64,000 nt of DNA from assembly GCA_033439265.1 (NCBI GenBank), contig JAVTVX010000013.1, positions 23,580,000 to 23,643,999 of the forward strand. The letters run 5' to 3'. The position numbers and the translations under genes were made by a program. Positions 28,905 to 40,319 of this stretch are shown one piece after another (position 1 is the stretch's first letter; each line of letters starts with the position of its first letter). The notes below the pieces were generated by a model that was not told the origin of the DNA, made no database searches, and was given only the letters and a program-made list of their open reading frames with translations. This DNA comes from Dillenia suffruticosa. Lineage: Eukaryota; Streptophyta; Magnoliopsida; Dilleniales; Dilleniaceae.

Positions 28905-29550
28905 ATGGTGAAGGGCCGTCAAGGAGAGCGTATCAGGTTTCTCTCTCTCTTTCTCTCTCGATCTCATGAAATCTCATCAGTTTCATTTACTTGTGTTATC
29001 TATTGTTGCTTCGTAGACTCTACGTTCGAGGAACTGTTCTCGGCTACAAAAGGTGAGATTCAGATTGAGTTCCGTTCTCTTTACATTGTTTCCTTAGTTT
29101 GAACTTCAGTTTAGAGGTTACTAAGCATTTGATTTTTGTGTTTTTTAGGTCGAAATCGAACCAGTACCCGAACACGTCTTTAATCCAGATCGAAGGAGTC
29201 AACACCAAGGAGGAAGTTGCTTGGTACTGCGGGAAACGATTGGCTTACATTTACAAGGCTCATGTGAAGAAGAACGGGACTCAGTATCGTGTCATTTGGG
29301 GAAGAGTTACTAGGCCTCATGGTAACATTGGTGTTGTTAGAGCTAAGCTCAAGTCTAATCTTCCTCCTAGATCCATGGTGAGTTTTTGATAACTATTGTT
29401 GATTGTGATTGTGATTGTGATGAACCCTGGTTTAATTTTAGGGTTTTGTTCTTGCGATGAACCCTTGTTTGATTTTAGGGTTTTGTTCTTGACTCTTTTT
29501 TTTTTCAGGGGAACAAGGTTAGGGTGTTCATGTATCCCAGCAACATTTAA
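28905..29550 (+). CDS. RPL35A: 60S ribosomal protein eL33 (L35a), 112 aa, four exons
   Basis: This is a large-subunit cytosolic ribosomal protein. Exons are 28905-28936, 29017-29052, 29149-29377 and 29509-29550; all introns are GT-AG, and two short early exons are typical of the gene. The protein begins [18 protein letters not shown], contains [10 protein letters not shown] and [10 protein letters not shown], and ends [12 protein letters not shown], all hallmark eL33 segments, at the family's usual length. The third intron contains a 37-bp tandem duplication. Candidate snoRNAs lie downstream on the same strand. Confidence 0.97.
29419..29492 (+). repeat. 37-bp tandem duplication in eL33 intron 3
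   Basis: Two adjacent copies start GATGAACCC (29419 and 29456) and continue through TTTTAGGGTTTTGTTCTTG with two or three substitutions. They follow a short (GATTGT)n run. The intron ends are unaffected. Confidence 0.85.
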
Positions 29551-30112
29551 GGTACCCATTTCTGGCTTCTTGTCATTTTGGTCAATGACTATTTATTTGA
29601 TGTTACAACTTGTGTTTCTATGGGGTATTTGAATTAAGGTTGGATTCCTGGGTGTTTGGTTGGGCTGGGATAGGATAAATCTAGGTTGATGGAATATATG
29701 TTTAGCAAGTGCTAGGTATAGGATGGTTTTTCATAGTGGCTCATTGTAGAGGTACAGAACCATTTGTTAGGAATGTTCGCATAATTAATGGTGATATATC
29801 AGTTCTATAATTATTGGTTTTTAGTTTTTGGGGAAAAAAGGAAATGAACAGTTGAGGGAATATTGTTTCATTAGTGGCTATTTGATCATATCAGATGTTC
29901 AAATGCTAGGTGGATGTCATGCATTGCCATTACGCAAATTTTCCCTCTTAATATTTATTTGTCCAGATTTGTGCGTTCCTTAATATTGGTTCTGTAGATT
30001 TATACAGTTCAAGTTGAAATAATTATGTCCCAATGTACTTCTTTTCTTAATTGATCTTTCTTTTATCTTCCAATTTTTTATTCCTTTCAATTAGTGAGAA
30101 TGTGCTCCTCTT

Positions 30113-30199
30113 TTGGATCGGTGATGTTTGTAAGAAACTGCGTTATCTACCTGACAGGTTATTATGAAATTGAAAATGCTTATAATTTCTGAGATCCAA
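30113..30199 (+). ncRNA. Candidate box C/D snoRNA 1
   Basis: About 87 nt with terminal stem TTGGATC/GATCCAA (30113-30119 with 30193-30199), a C box GTGATGT (30121-30127, one mismatch to RTGATGA), a D' CTGA (30151-30154), a C'-like TTATGAAA and a D box CTGA (30189-30192). The D' guide segment ACTGCGTTATCTAC is nearly identical in candidate 2. The perfect 7-bp stem bracketing the boxes is the strongest evidence. The target was not determined. Confidence 0.65.
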
Positions 30200-30371
30200 T
30201 TCTGATTTATCATTCTAGTTTTTGATTTTCTCAATAGTCAACAAGCCTACAGTGTAATTTTCTTCTTTTTCTAATCCGAGTTTGATTTGTAACCAGTTGA
30301 TTTTTTCTTACTTGGTCTTTTAAATCTTAGTTAGGTCTTATTGATTTAAATTTGTCAAATGAGCTGTGTAT

Positions 30372-30455
30372 TGGGTCAATGATGCTACTAAAAATACTGC
30401 GTTATCTAACTGATAATCTCCGAATAGATTGAAGATACTATCTTCCTGAGACCCA
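30372..30455 (+). ncRNA. Candidate box C/D snoRNA 2, paralogue of candidate 1
   Basis: About 84 nt with perfect terminal stem TGGGTC/GACCCA (30372-30377 with 30450-30455), a C box ATGATGC (30379-30385), a D' CTGA (30410-30413), a C'-like GATTGAAGA and a D box CTGA (30446-30449). The D' guide ACTGCGTTATCTAA matches candidate 1 for 13 bases while the rest has diverged, as expected for a duplicated snoRNA kept for one target. Confidence 0.65.
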
Positions 30456-30588
30456 CTCTACTTCCACTAATTTACTTGGTTTGTTCTATTTGAGTTTAAT
30501 AAGCATGTGGCATTTTATTCTATCAAAAAAAAAAAAGAAACATATTACTTTTAGGTCCAAAAATTGGTTTGGCTTCTAGATATTGAAT

Positions 30589-30677
30589 TTGAACATCAAT
30601 GATGAAATACTTAATTGTTATCCTTGCACTTTGATTGCCAGTGAAGAAACTCATGGGGACTAGTATCTGAGATGCAA
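30589..30677 (+). ncRNA. Candidate box C/D snoRNA 3
   Basis: About 89 nt with a perfect C box ATGATGA (30599-30605), a C'-like GTGAAGA near 30641, a D box CTGA (30667-30670) and a terminal pairing CATC/GATG extended by TTG/CAA across a bulge. The D' box is poor (TTGA at best). This is weaker than candidates 1 and 2, but it lies 134 bp after candidate 2 on the same strand, fitting a plant snoRNA cluster. Confidence 0.45.
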
Positions 30678-33600
30678 CCTTCCTTTGTTTTTTTCTCCTG
30701 GTTGTATATGGGATCTTGGTTTCATCGTTGAATTCTCAAAGAGGATGAAATGGAAGGGGGTTGCTTCTTTGAACAATTTTTGGACTTTATTAAAGGTGCA
30801 TCCCTCTGTTTCTCCTCATGGTTTCGAATGATGAACTTTATGCAATCTTCAATTCTAATGATTTTGAGTTTTGGAGTTGAGTTCTATTTTTATTGTACTT
30901 TATTATTTGACATACTTATCAAGCCTTTGTTTTCCTTTCAGATCTTTTTTTTTTTTGTGTAAAAATGAGGGATGAGTAGGAGTAGGGGCTCCATTGGCTG
31001 TATATTGGGTCAATGGTGGGCTTTGATGTTTTTGAATTGCACTATCATCGTAACCTTTTTATGAATTATTCTGCAGGTGCTGATTTCAATTGATGATGCC
31101 ATGTTGGGGATTTCTTGGTGTATTAGAGACCTTTTGATTCCCTAGATGGGTGGGCTTTAGTTAACAATTTTGCACTCAGATCACAATTAGCTAGATTTTT
31201 TCTTTAGGAGGCATATGGAACTCTAAAGTGACTTATTTTCTGTGTGGCACTTTTCAGACAACTTTTTCAAAAATGAAAAGAAAAATAAATAGAGAGAGAG
31301 AGAGAGAGAGAGATTTTTAAGTCCGTGATTTTCATAATGGGTTCTTGTGATTTTTTTCTTTGGATTGGTTTCTATTATGCAACAAATTTTCGAAAATTTG
31401 CTTGATGTGGTTTTGAGTTGTAATTGTCCGAGGCTCCTTAGCTAAGCGATTTGGGAATTTGGCTTGATGATGTCTGATTGTTAATTCAAGCTAACAAGGT
31501 TAGATATCGATTTTTACCTGTCAACATTAACTATTGAGCCATCAGAAGGCTACCTCAGGTAAAACCATACATGGGTACAATTTAAAATTTTACGACTTCG
31601 AAATATTTTTTCAAATTGATATCCATAAAAAAATATTGAGAGTGGTTAGGGTTCCTATCAAATGAAATTTTTATAGAAAATACTGAATTATCGGAACAAA
31701 TTTACACATCTAGTAGAAGAGTTTTGTTCCTCTCAACTTCTCTTTTATTTTGATTTATTTCAATTATTGTAACTTTTAATTAAAAAAAATTATAGGTAAA
31801 AATTAATTTATGTTAAAAAATAACAAATAATTTATTTTAAAATATCGTTCCTTAGAAAATTCCTTAACCTCAGTCAGGTCCGGTATTCCGTGATGTCCGT
31901 TGGCTTTGGTGGTGTCTGTTGGCTGTGGTGGTGGTGGTGTCTACTCTATTAAGGCTTTGTTTGGAAGTAGAGAAACCGACAGAAAGGAAGATTTATGGAC
32001 AGACATAGAAATGTTAATATAGCGATTCTATTTCTATCTTTAAAAAGCTGATCAAAAATAAATTTATACTCTGATATATTTTACAAATGGTATAAAATGT
32101 TGTTAAACTTGCATGTATCTCAAAGTAAGATCGTAAAGCTCAAAATAAAGAACAAAAAATCAAGTTTTACAAAACCATGGAGATCACGTTCCAGATTTTC
32201 ATGTCATTTCACCTTTTATCGAGACTTCTTAGATTTACGAACGACAAGGGTATAAAGGTAAAAATGGTATGTTTTTAAATATATTTTTTTTCATTTCTCT
32301 CCATCTCCCATTCAAAAGAAATTTGTTCTCTCTCTTTTTGTCTTTATGGGTTCGTAAACTCCCAAACTAAGGTTAAGGGGAAACGGAACTCTATTCGCTT
32401 GGACTCATATTCCTTAAATTGGGTCGTCTCCGAAACATAATCTCCCAAACCCACCGTCCTTTTTTATTTCCGAGCAGCATCTGACGTTGAACGGTTCTCG
32501 GTCCCAGTTTGCATCTCCTTTACTAAGGGCTAAGGTATGCGCGTCAACAACCTTTCCTTGTAATGATAAAATGGCTTGAAATGGTGGTAAACGAAGAGCA
32601 AAACCAAGAACTTTTTGCAGAAACACATGGTAATTTTGTAGACATTTCAAAATTTTCATGTTTGTACCAAGAGGGTCATTGCATTGTAAAGAATATAAAC
32701 AAAGTCATTCTCAAATTAATAGAGAGGAAATTGAAATGAAGATAGATGGTCAAATGAATTCAAATTCCACTCAACGGTCCAACAGCCTCACGCTTTAGGA
32801 TTATTGGAGAATGAAATTATATTATATGGGTATGAGCCAAACTCAAAGGTGAATGGATGGTTCGTATTAGCTCAACTTTGTAAAGTCTCAATGTCAACAT
32901 ACATTCATCCTCAATTTGACCATAAAAGCTGTCCCCAATAAACATGTGTGCATCTGCGCTACTATGAGACCTTATGAACTATCATTCTGGTGATGAATTT
33001 ACATTTGTTATATCCAGAAGGGTTTGAAAATTTTCTCAATTTTATTAAACTTATTTGTATAAAGTTTTGTTTTCTATATAATATCTTTTAACTAAATAAA
33101 TATATATATGTAGGGAAAGGGATTTTATAAGTAAAAGTCTAATTTTTTATATAAAAATATTTAATTTATTATATATTATTTTTTATATTAAAAAGTGTAA
33201 CTTAATTTTTTTTATTTTAAGTGAAGTCTTATTCTATATATTATAGGCAAAAAGATAGGTATAATATCAAATTTTCATGAATATAATAATAGGGTATTAT
33301 ATTTTTTTTAATTATAAGTCTTCGATTCTAATTATAAGAATGAAGAAATAATATTTGAAAGTAATAATCTTTTAATGGATTTCGATCAAATCGATAAAAA
33401 TGAGCAAAAAAGAAAAGGACAGGTGTAGTGCCACAATCCCAACGACCAAAAAGTCGACCAATGCTAGTCATTTAGTGGATTGCGGCCTATCTAGGATTGC
33501 GTGAAAGGAAGCAAATGCAATCTTCATAATTTATTATTCGATGGATTTCATTATAAATGTATTTTATAAATATTTAAATTAAATTAATCAAAATATAATT

Positions 33601-35679
33601 TTAAATATTAATTAATATAACATAAAAAATATTATTATAAATTTAATCTTAAACAGAAAAAAAATCAGCAATTCCCTTGATTAACCTACGAGCTTCATAT
33701 AATGAGGTGCAAGTGGGAGGGAGGTGAAGGAGGCGCCTAACTATGAAGAAAAACGCGTGGTAAGGCAAGCACATAAGTGAGTGGGCGGCAGCTCCGGTCC
33801 GTTTCCAAGGATGACCTCTCAAACTTCTTGTTCTTCAAAAATTCCATCTTTTCCGCCTAATAAAAAAAATATATGTTATTGATTATTTTTACCAAGGAGG
33901 AAGAACAAGTGGTACCATGAAGCCTCAAATCAAATCGTCCCTGCCCATAAGATCCACCCACCTGGCACATCTTACCCCGCCAGGGCAATCCCTCTTCCTC
34001 GTTGGAAAACAAAGTCATATCATTGCAAACTAAGCGGGGTCTCCTTGACATTATACAGGAAATTCAATTCTGATGACAACAAGGGCTCAAAATATCAAGC
34101 TATAGAGAAAGGGAAAATGCATCAATCAATTCCTCGCAATATTTTACACCGAACTTACCTGAAAATTGATCACTTCTTGCAAAAAAATTAAAATAATTCA
34201 ACGGTCGGCAATACATCTACTCCGTGATGTCTCCACGTAGTTTCGTGTACAACGTTTGAAAGTTGAAATCGCTCACACCATTCAAGTTAACTTGTACGAG
34301 CAAAACACCTAACTATGGATTAAAGTTTGGGGCAGTCAAACTTGGCGAGGGCTTCTAACTATGTAGTACTAACGGTGATTACATTTGTAACCCTCCGGTT
34401 GATGTTGAAAGTCAAAACAAACCCTGAACTTAGGAATTAGGAATGCTCCATCGAATCCAATTCAAGGAAAAGTTCAACTTCTCATTTTAAATATTGAATT
34501 GGATTTTAAACTTATCAATAAATTGAATATTATTTCATTCAAGTTGACTAATTCAACCGGTTGATATAATTATGAAAATATAATTTATAATAAATAATTA
34601 TTTGATGATTACAAAAATAAAAATGATAATATCTTTTTTTTTTAATTATAAGCTCAATTATTACAAATAATGGAACAACATAGAAAACAAAAGCAAACAA
34701 AAAAGAGGTGAAAGCAACAATAAGTTAAGTTAGTGGGATGTAGTATTAGATTTCAAGTTTAACTTATAATTTGGATATGAAACAGATTATGTTGGGAGGA
34801 TAATCTCCTAGATGGATTAATGTAAATCTCAGATCAGATTAGTCGGAGTATAATTTTATATATCAATCGGTATAATACGGAAAAAAAAAAAAGTTGAAAG
34901 CAACGGAGAGGAATGAATAAGGTAAGATGTCACTATTTGAGAGAATGTGAAAATAAAGGTTAACTAAATGAAAATGACGGGAAACGAAATATAAATTTTT
35001 ATTATTCATTAATTATTATTTTTAAAATTAGAAAAAAGGAGTTTAAAAACTAAATAAAAATAAAAAATAATCAAACTCGATTTGATTCACTTTTATATGA
35101 TATCTAATAATTATTGGTTTGTACGATTGTTTTTAATATTTTGTTAATTTTTTTATATTTATATATATTAAATTATATATTTTTTTATAAATTTTTAATG
35201 TAGTGTTATTGCAAATTTGACGAGTCCTAGAAATTCCATATTGTTCAATTAAAAAGGGGAATTGCCAACTGGGTTCTATTAAATCTCAAATTTGATATGA
35301 TTATTTTGTTAAAAAAAAAAACCAGATTGTTCAAACGAAATTAGGGATTCTTATGATAAAACAGAAGAAGGAATTGTGAGTTGTCCCACCCTTGCCTGGG
35401 AGAGAAGGGTCTCACGAAAAGGTCTGGGGTCATGTAGGCCCCACCATTCTCATGCAATTGACATGAGAGAACCCTTTAGAGTCTATACACGTCGGGTACA
35501 CTCCCACAAAGTCACGCCCCTCGCCCTCCCATCCACCCCTCTTTCTCTCTCCTCTCTCTATATCAGATGTTAAAAAATGATACCCACCAGCTTACTTTAC
35601 CTCCCAATACTCGCGCCTTTCGTTTCCCTGGATCTACCCCCCCCCCCCAACCCCAATCAAAATTCCCACCAAACCCTAA
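30678..35679. other. Gene-poor spacer between the snoRNA candidates and the transporter gene
   Basis: About 5 kb. A fragment at 31004-31018 (ATTGGGTCAATGGTG) repeats the 5' end of snoRNA candidate 2 without its D box, perhaps a decayed copy. A (GA)n tract lies at about 31292-31312. Minus-strand open frames at 32414-32659 and 33857-34051 have no recognised family. From 35376 on, the sequence is less AT-rich, and a C-run at about 35637-35648 probably lies in the transporter's leader. Confidence 0.5.
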
Positions 35680-38600
35680 ATGAAGGGGGGCACGAGCCGG
35701 TGGTTCACGATTGGGCTCGTGGCCAGTTGGTACTCTTCCAACATTGGGGTCTTGCTGCTCAACAAGTACTTGTTGTCCAATTATGGTTTCAAGTACCCAA
35801 TTTTCCTCACCATGTGTCACATGACTGCTTGCTCTTTGCTCAGTTACGTTGCAATTGCTTGGATGAGATTTGTTCCTATGCAGACGGTTAGGTCACGCGT
35901 TCAGTTCTTCAAGATCTCGGCTCTTAGTCTTATCTTTTGTGCTTCTGTTGTTAGTGGGAATGTGTCTCTTAGGTTTATTCCGGTGTCCTTTAATCAGGCA
36001 ATTGGGGCTACTACGCCGTTCTTCACTGCGGTTTTAGCTTATTTGATGACTGTCAAAAGGGAGGCTTGGCTTACTTATCTCACTCTTGTTCCTGTTGTGA
36101 CCGGCGTGATCATCGCTAGTGGGGTATATCTTTTTAACTTTATTTGTTCTTTTTCTTTGTTGGATTCATTCAATTTTATTGGGGGTTTGATGCGTAAAGT
36201 GCTTTAGCTGTACAAAATGGTGTCCTTATCTCTTTGAAAGTAGCTGATTTGAATGATGGGTGTAGATTAACTAGTCAAAATTCAAAAGATTGTGGCTATT
36301 TGCTATGCGGGGATGGTGGGTTTATATCATTGACTTCATTGGTTTTAGAAATTGTGGTTATGCCGGTTTTTGTCGTGATGAATATGCACCGTTGAACTGC
36401 CAATACAAATTTGGCCCTGAAAAAAGAAAAAAGAAAAAAGAAAATTTCTACCACTTGTTAATAAGACTCATTCTAAACATTTACTCCATTGTTAATATAT
36501 ATTTTTAAAATTTTTGTTTTAAAAAGTTTTTTAAATATTTAATATACATACTTAAAATTGAAATATAAAAATAAAAAATTGAATATGTAAAAGTTTTAGA
36601 AAATCAGGTATATGGAAATTGCAATTGATTGCAATTCTGTTGGACAATTGCTTTTCGCATTAATCATTATTTGGTTGGAATTTCATATCTGAATGCCAAA
36701 ATATCAGATTGCATAATACTGGTACTTTGAACAAACAACAAATGAAAAATATGGAAATCAGTTTACATATGCATACTAATTGCTAAATACCATTTACGAT
36801 TTTGTTTTCTTGGATCCGATGCTAAAAAAGGAAAATGTTATAGTAAGGTTTTCTCTCTCTCTTCCATAGAAAAATAAAAAACCATTAAAGTATTCTTGCT
36901 CGTTTCGTTATAAAAATTAACAAAAAAAATGTTAATTTGGTCATCATATGCACTTTGACCCTTTTTTTTTAGAAAAAAGGGGGGAAAAAAAGGAAAAACT
37001 GAAGAAGGTGATTTGTGGGTGATTCAATATTTTTGTTCATCATTTTGATCTTTGATTTGTTGAAGTCATTTGCGAATCATTCATGCTAATAACTTATAAG
37101 CAAATGAATTCTTAAGCTTTTCCCTCATATTTCCTGTTGGCATATCTTGCATCCTCAAATAATTTATTGTAGTTATCAAATCTTGTGGGTTCAGGGTGAG
37201 CCAAGTTTCCATTTGTTTGGCTTTGTGATGTGTGTTGGTGCTACGGCAGCAAGGGCATTGAAATCTGTGCTTCAAGGAATTCTCCTGTCATCTGAAGGGT
37301 TAGAAATTTCTTATTATCCATCAATGAGAACTGCTTAGAACTAAAGCTCAGCCTGCAATTAGTTTCATCTAGACTTCCAAAACTAACTCAATGATCCTCA
37401 ACTTGTCCAGGGAAAAGCTGAACTCTATGAACCTTCTACTGTATATGGCTCCTATTGCAGTTATATTCCTACTTCCTGCTACTCTTTTGATGGAGGACAA
37501 TGTGGTGGGGATCACTATAGCTCTTGCAAGAGCTGATACCAAAATAATTTGGTATCTGCTTTTCAATTCTGCTTTAGCGTACTTTGTAAACTTGACCAAT
37601 TTCTTGGTCACTAAACACACGAGTGCTTTGACTCTCCAGGTATGCTCCTCTGAGTCTCTGCACAAGGGTTTTTTTTGCTTTTCAAAACTATAGAATAGAG
37701 TCATTTATTCTCAGTGATATGGTAATTTGGCTGATTGTTTCCATTATGAGCTGAAAATTTTTACTATTTGTTTACAATACCTTTAAAAAGGATTTATACT
37801 TCAATCATATCTTCTCATTTTTGGCATCCCTTTTCTTCAATAATCTTTTTTGACATTTCATGCATCCTGATTATCAAGTTACAGGTTTTTCCATTTTCCT
37901 TATTTTTCTTTTTCTATGTAATTCTTGCACAAGCAACTAGTGTCTAATTCTTTACAACTTGCAGTTCATTTATGACTATGATCATCATTAATTACTTTAT
38001 TCGCCACTACACTCAATTAGTTTGGTCTTGACAACTGGTTTTTGTCTCTGTCTTTGTAGTTTATTTGTAGAACTGACACCTTTTATGGTCCATTGCATTG
38101 CACCTGCGGTAGGCATCTTAAGTGTCTGGCATTTAGTATTCATTCATGTATATTGGTTGGTCTGCATCAACATTCAAAATCACCAAATTTGGATATCATA
38201 ATTTCACATTCAAAGCTAAGATGATTCCCCTTTTTTAGAATTTCAATATAACTAGCAAAAATAAGAGTCAATAACTGGTTTGTTTGACTTGAACTTGATG
38301 AAGATACAAGCAGATACTCTAAAGGAGCTTAAAACCCCATATTCTGTGGTATAGATAGCCAAAAACTTCGCTTGGGCAACTCTGTTGCTTAACCCTTTGG
38401 GTCTTGTATTCCAGGCCTATCATTGTATGTTTTTTGCTTCCCCCTTAAGATACTCCTATTTTGTTTCAATAACTGATAAGAGGAGGGAACTGATAGATTT
38501 GCAACAATCATTCTCATTGTTGCACTAGTGCTGTATGCCACATAGGAAATTATGTTCACAAAAAGCTTTAAGCAGCCCATCCACTTTCTTCACAAAGCAA

Positions 38601-39143
38601 TGGAGCCAGCGGAAGAAAGGACTGAGGTCCGTTGCTCTTCATTGCATTATGCCCTTTTACAGCTGATTTCCTGACTTGTGGATCGACCTTCTCCAACTAT
38701 CTGATCTGAAAAATGTCCTTTCCAGCATTGAAAAACAGTGTGCTGTTGAAAAGCAAGGGAAAAATAGTTGTTGACAGTTACAGCATGATAGTAATTGTGT
38801 GTTGATAAAAGCAGTTGGCTGTCGAAAAAGAAGACATCAATTTGATTACTTTGGTGCATATTTGTATCACCTGCAGACATCATCCTTGTAAATTTTATGT
38901 GCAAATAAGCTTTCTAGTTAAGCATTTACATATTCCAGCCCATGAATTTGAGAAATGATTATCGTCATTATAATTATTGTTTGTCATACTTTCCAGGTGC
39001 TGGGGAATGCAAAAGGTGCTGTCGCTGTGGTAATCTCGATTCTAATCTTTAGGAATCCTGTCTCGCTAACAGGGATGCTCGGTTACATGCTCACTGTGAT
39101 CGGAGTAGTTCTTTACAGTGAGTCGAAGAAGAGAAGCAAATGA
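35680..39143 (+). CDS. Nucleotide-sugar transporter, KT/TPT family (UUAT-like), 307 aa, four exons
   Basis: This is a multi-membrane-span antiporter of the triose-phosphate-translocator/nucleotide-sugar-transporter family, probably in the Golgi. Exons are 35680-36123, 37195-37298, 37411-37639 and 38997-39143; phases agree. The protein is hydrophobic throughout, with segments such as [57 protein letters not shown] and [20 protein letters not shown], and has the lysine-rich C-terminus SESKKRSK, a plausible ER-exit or retrieval signal. It closely resembles, from memory, Arabidopsis At3g11320/At5g05820, relatives of the UDP-uronic acid transporter UUAT1. Substrate is inferred only from that resemblance. 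Confidence 0.93.
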
Positions 39144-39952
39144 ACCGTGTTTGCTACTTGAGCGAAATACATCTTCCACGATGTGATGGCATCAGCCATG
39201 GTTTTGAGCAGATGCCGAAACTTTTGCTCTCAAAGAGAGGTTTATGTTTGTACACCAACTACGATTGAAGTTGAGGGAATTGAGAAAATCTTCTCAAGCG
39301 TTGATAGGCCCTTTCTTCCCGTGTAAAAGTCAGTGATATTCTTCATATAGGTAGACCAAGTCTTTAAGCTTATTCTTCATCAAAAGCTGAGTGCCATTTT
39401 CTTGATTAATGTCTAAGGTTTATTCTTCTCTCCCTTTCCTTTACACATGATTCATGTATTTGTAATTACGGACCGACATTGTTGTATATGGACTAGAATG
39501 TTTATTACCAACATATATACATACAACCATGTGAGAGAACAATATTTATACACCCTTTTCTGTCTTATACAAAATATTCTGCGTCAACAAAGCAACAGCC
39601 TTTGTGGGAAGCATCGCAGCATCCATCCAGAAAAGTGTAATTCCCCAATGTGGACCTGTTCTGAATAGGTTCCATTCATGGAATCTTGTCACCTTTTTCT
39701 CTTTTTCTCTTTTTCCCCATGGATAGGCAAAATGAACTTAATTCAGTATGTGGTTTCACCTTTGAAAGTGGTAATTGATATTATCTATGTAAAATTTATA
39801 TTCTCGAATTATTCTTAATATTCTTGGTTTAAACAATCCATGGACACTTTTTTTTTTTTATTTATATATTTTTTGCTCTTTCATGCATACCGTGTGCAAA
39901 TTTAAAAATATTATTTGAATTTTTATCCGACTATGAATTTGATCCGTCTAGT
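39144..39952. other. Intergenic region between transporter and UCP genes
   Basis: The first 400-500 bases are probably the transporter 3' UTR. The remainder is AT-rich and leads into the UCP promoter. No coding feature was seen. Confidence 0.5.
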
Positions 39953-39960
39953 CCACGTGG
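39953..39960 (+). promoter_or_regulatory. G-box upstream of the UCP gene
   Basis: The palindrome CCACGTGG lies about 365 bp upstream of the UCP start codon. G-boxes bind bZIP and bHLH factors (light, ABA, stress); a role here is inferred from position only. Confidence 0.4.
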
Positions 39961-40168
39961 CAATAGATATCTGAGCATCGGACAAAAAAAGGGGAAAAGA
40001 ACCTGAAAAAAAAAAAAGCAAGCAGAAAATATTGATTTGATGTCCGAGTGGCGCACGCAACCAACAACAAATAACTGACTATAAATAAAAAGAGAGTGAG
40101 AGAAAGAGAGAGGTGGAGGGTGACGAGGAAAATAGACCCTATTGCGCAACATCCGTTTCCCGAGATTC

Positions 40169-40233
40169 CTCTCTCTCTCTCTCTCTCATTAATTGTCACC
40201 TGCATCTCTCTCTCTCTCTCTCTCTCTATAAAG
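40169..40233 (+). promoter_or_regulatory. UCP core promoter: two CT tracts and TATAAAG
   Basis: Two CT microsatellites (about 40169-40187 and 40206-40226) run directly into TATAAAG (40227-40233), 87-93 bp upstream of the ATG. The CT tract against the TATA element resembles a plant pyrimidine-patch promoter. Confidence 0.6.
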
Positions 40234-40319
40234 CCCTAGCTCCGTCTTTGTTGAAAGACCCTCCTGAATTCGAGAGAGAGAGATTTAGCGGGCGCGCAAG
40301 CAAAAATTGAGAATCGGAC

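Noticed and set aside
32414..32659. 81-codon minus-strand open frame in the spacer
   Set aside because: No recognised family, no flanking splice or promoter structure, and AT-rich surroundings.
33857..34051. 64-codon minus-strand open frame
   Set aside because: No recognised motif; about the length expected by chance.
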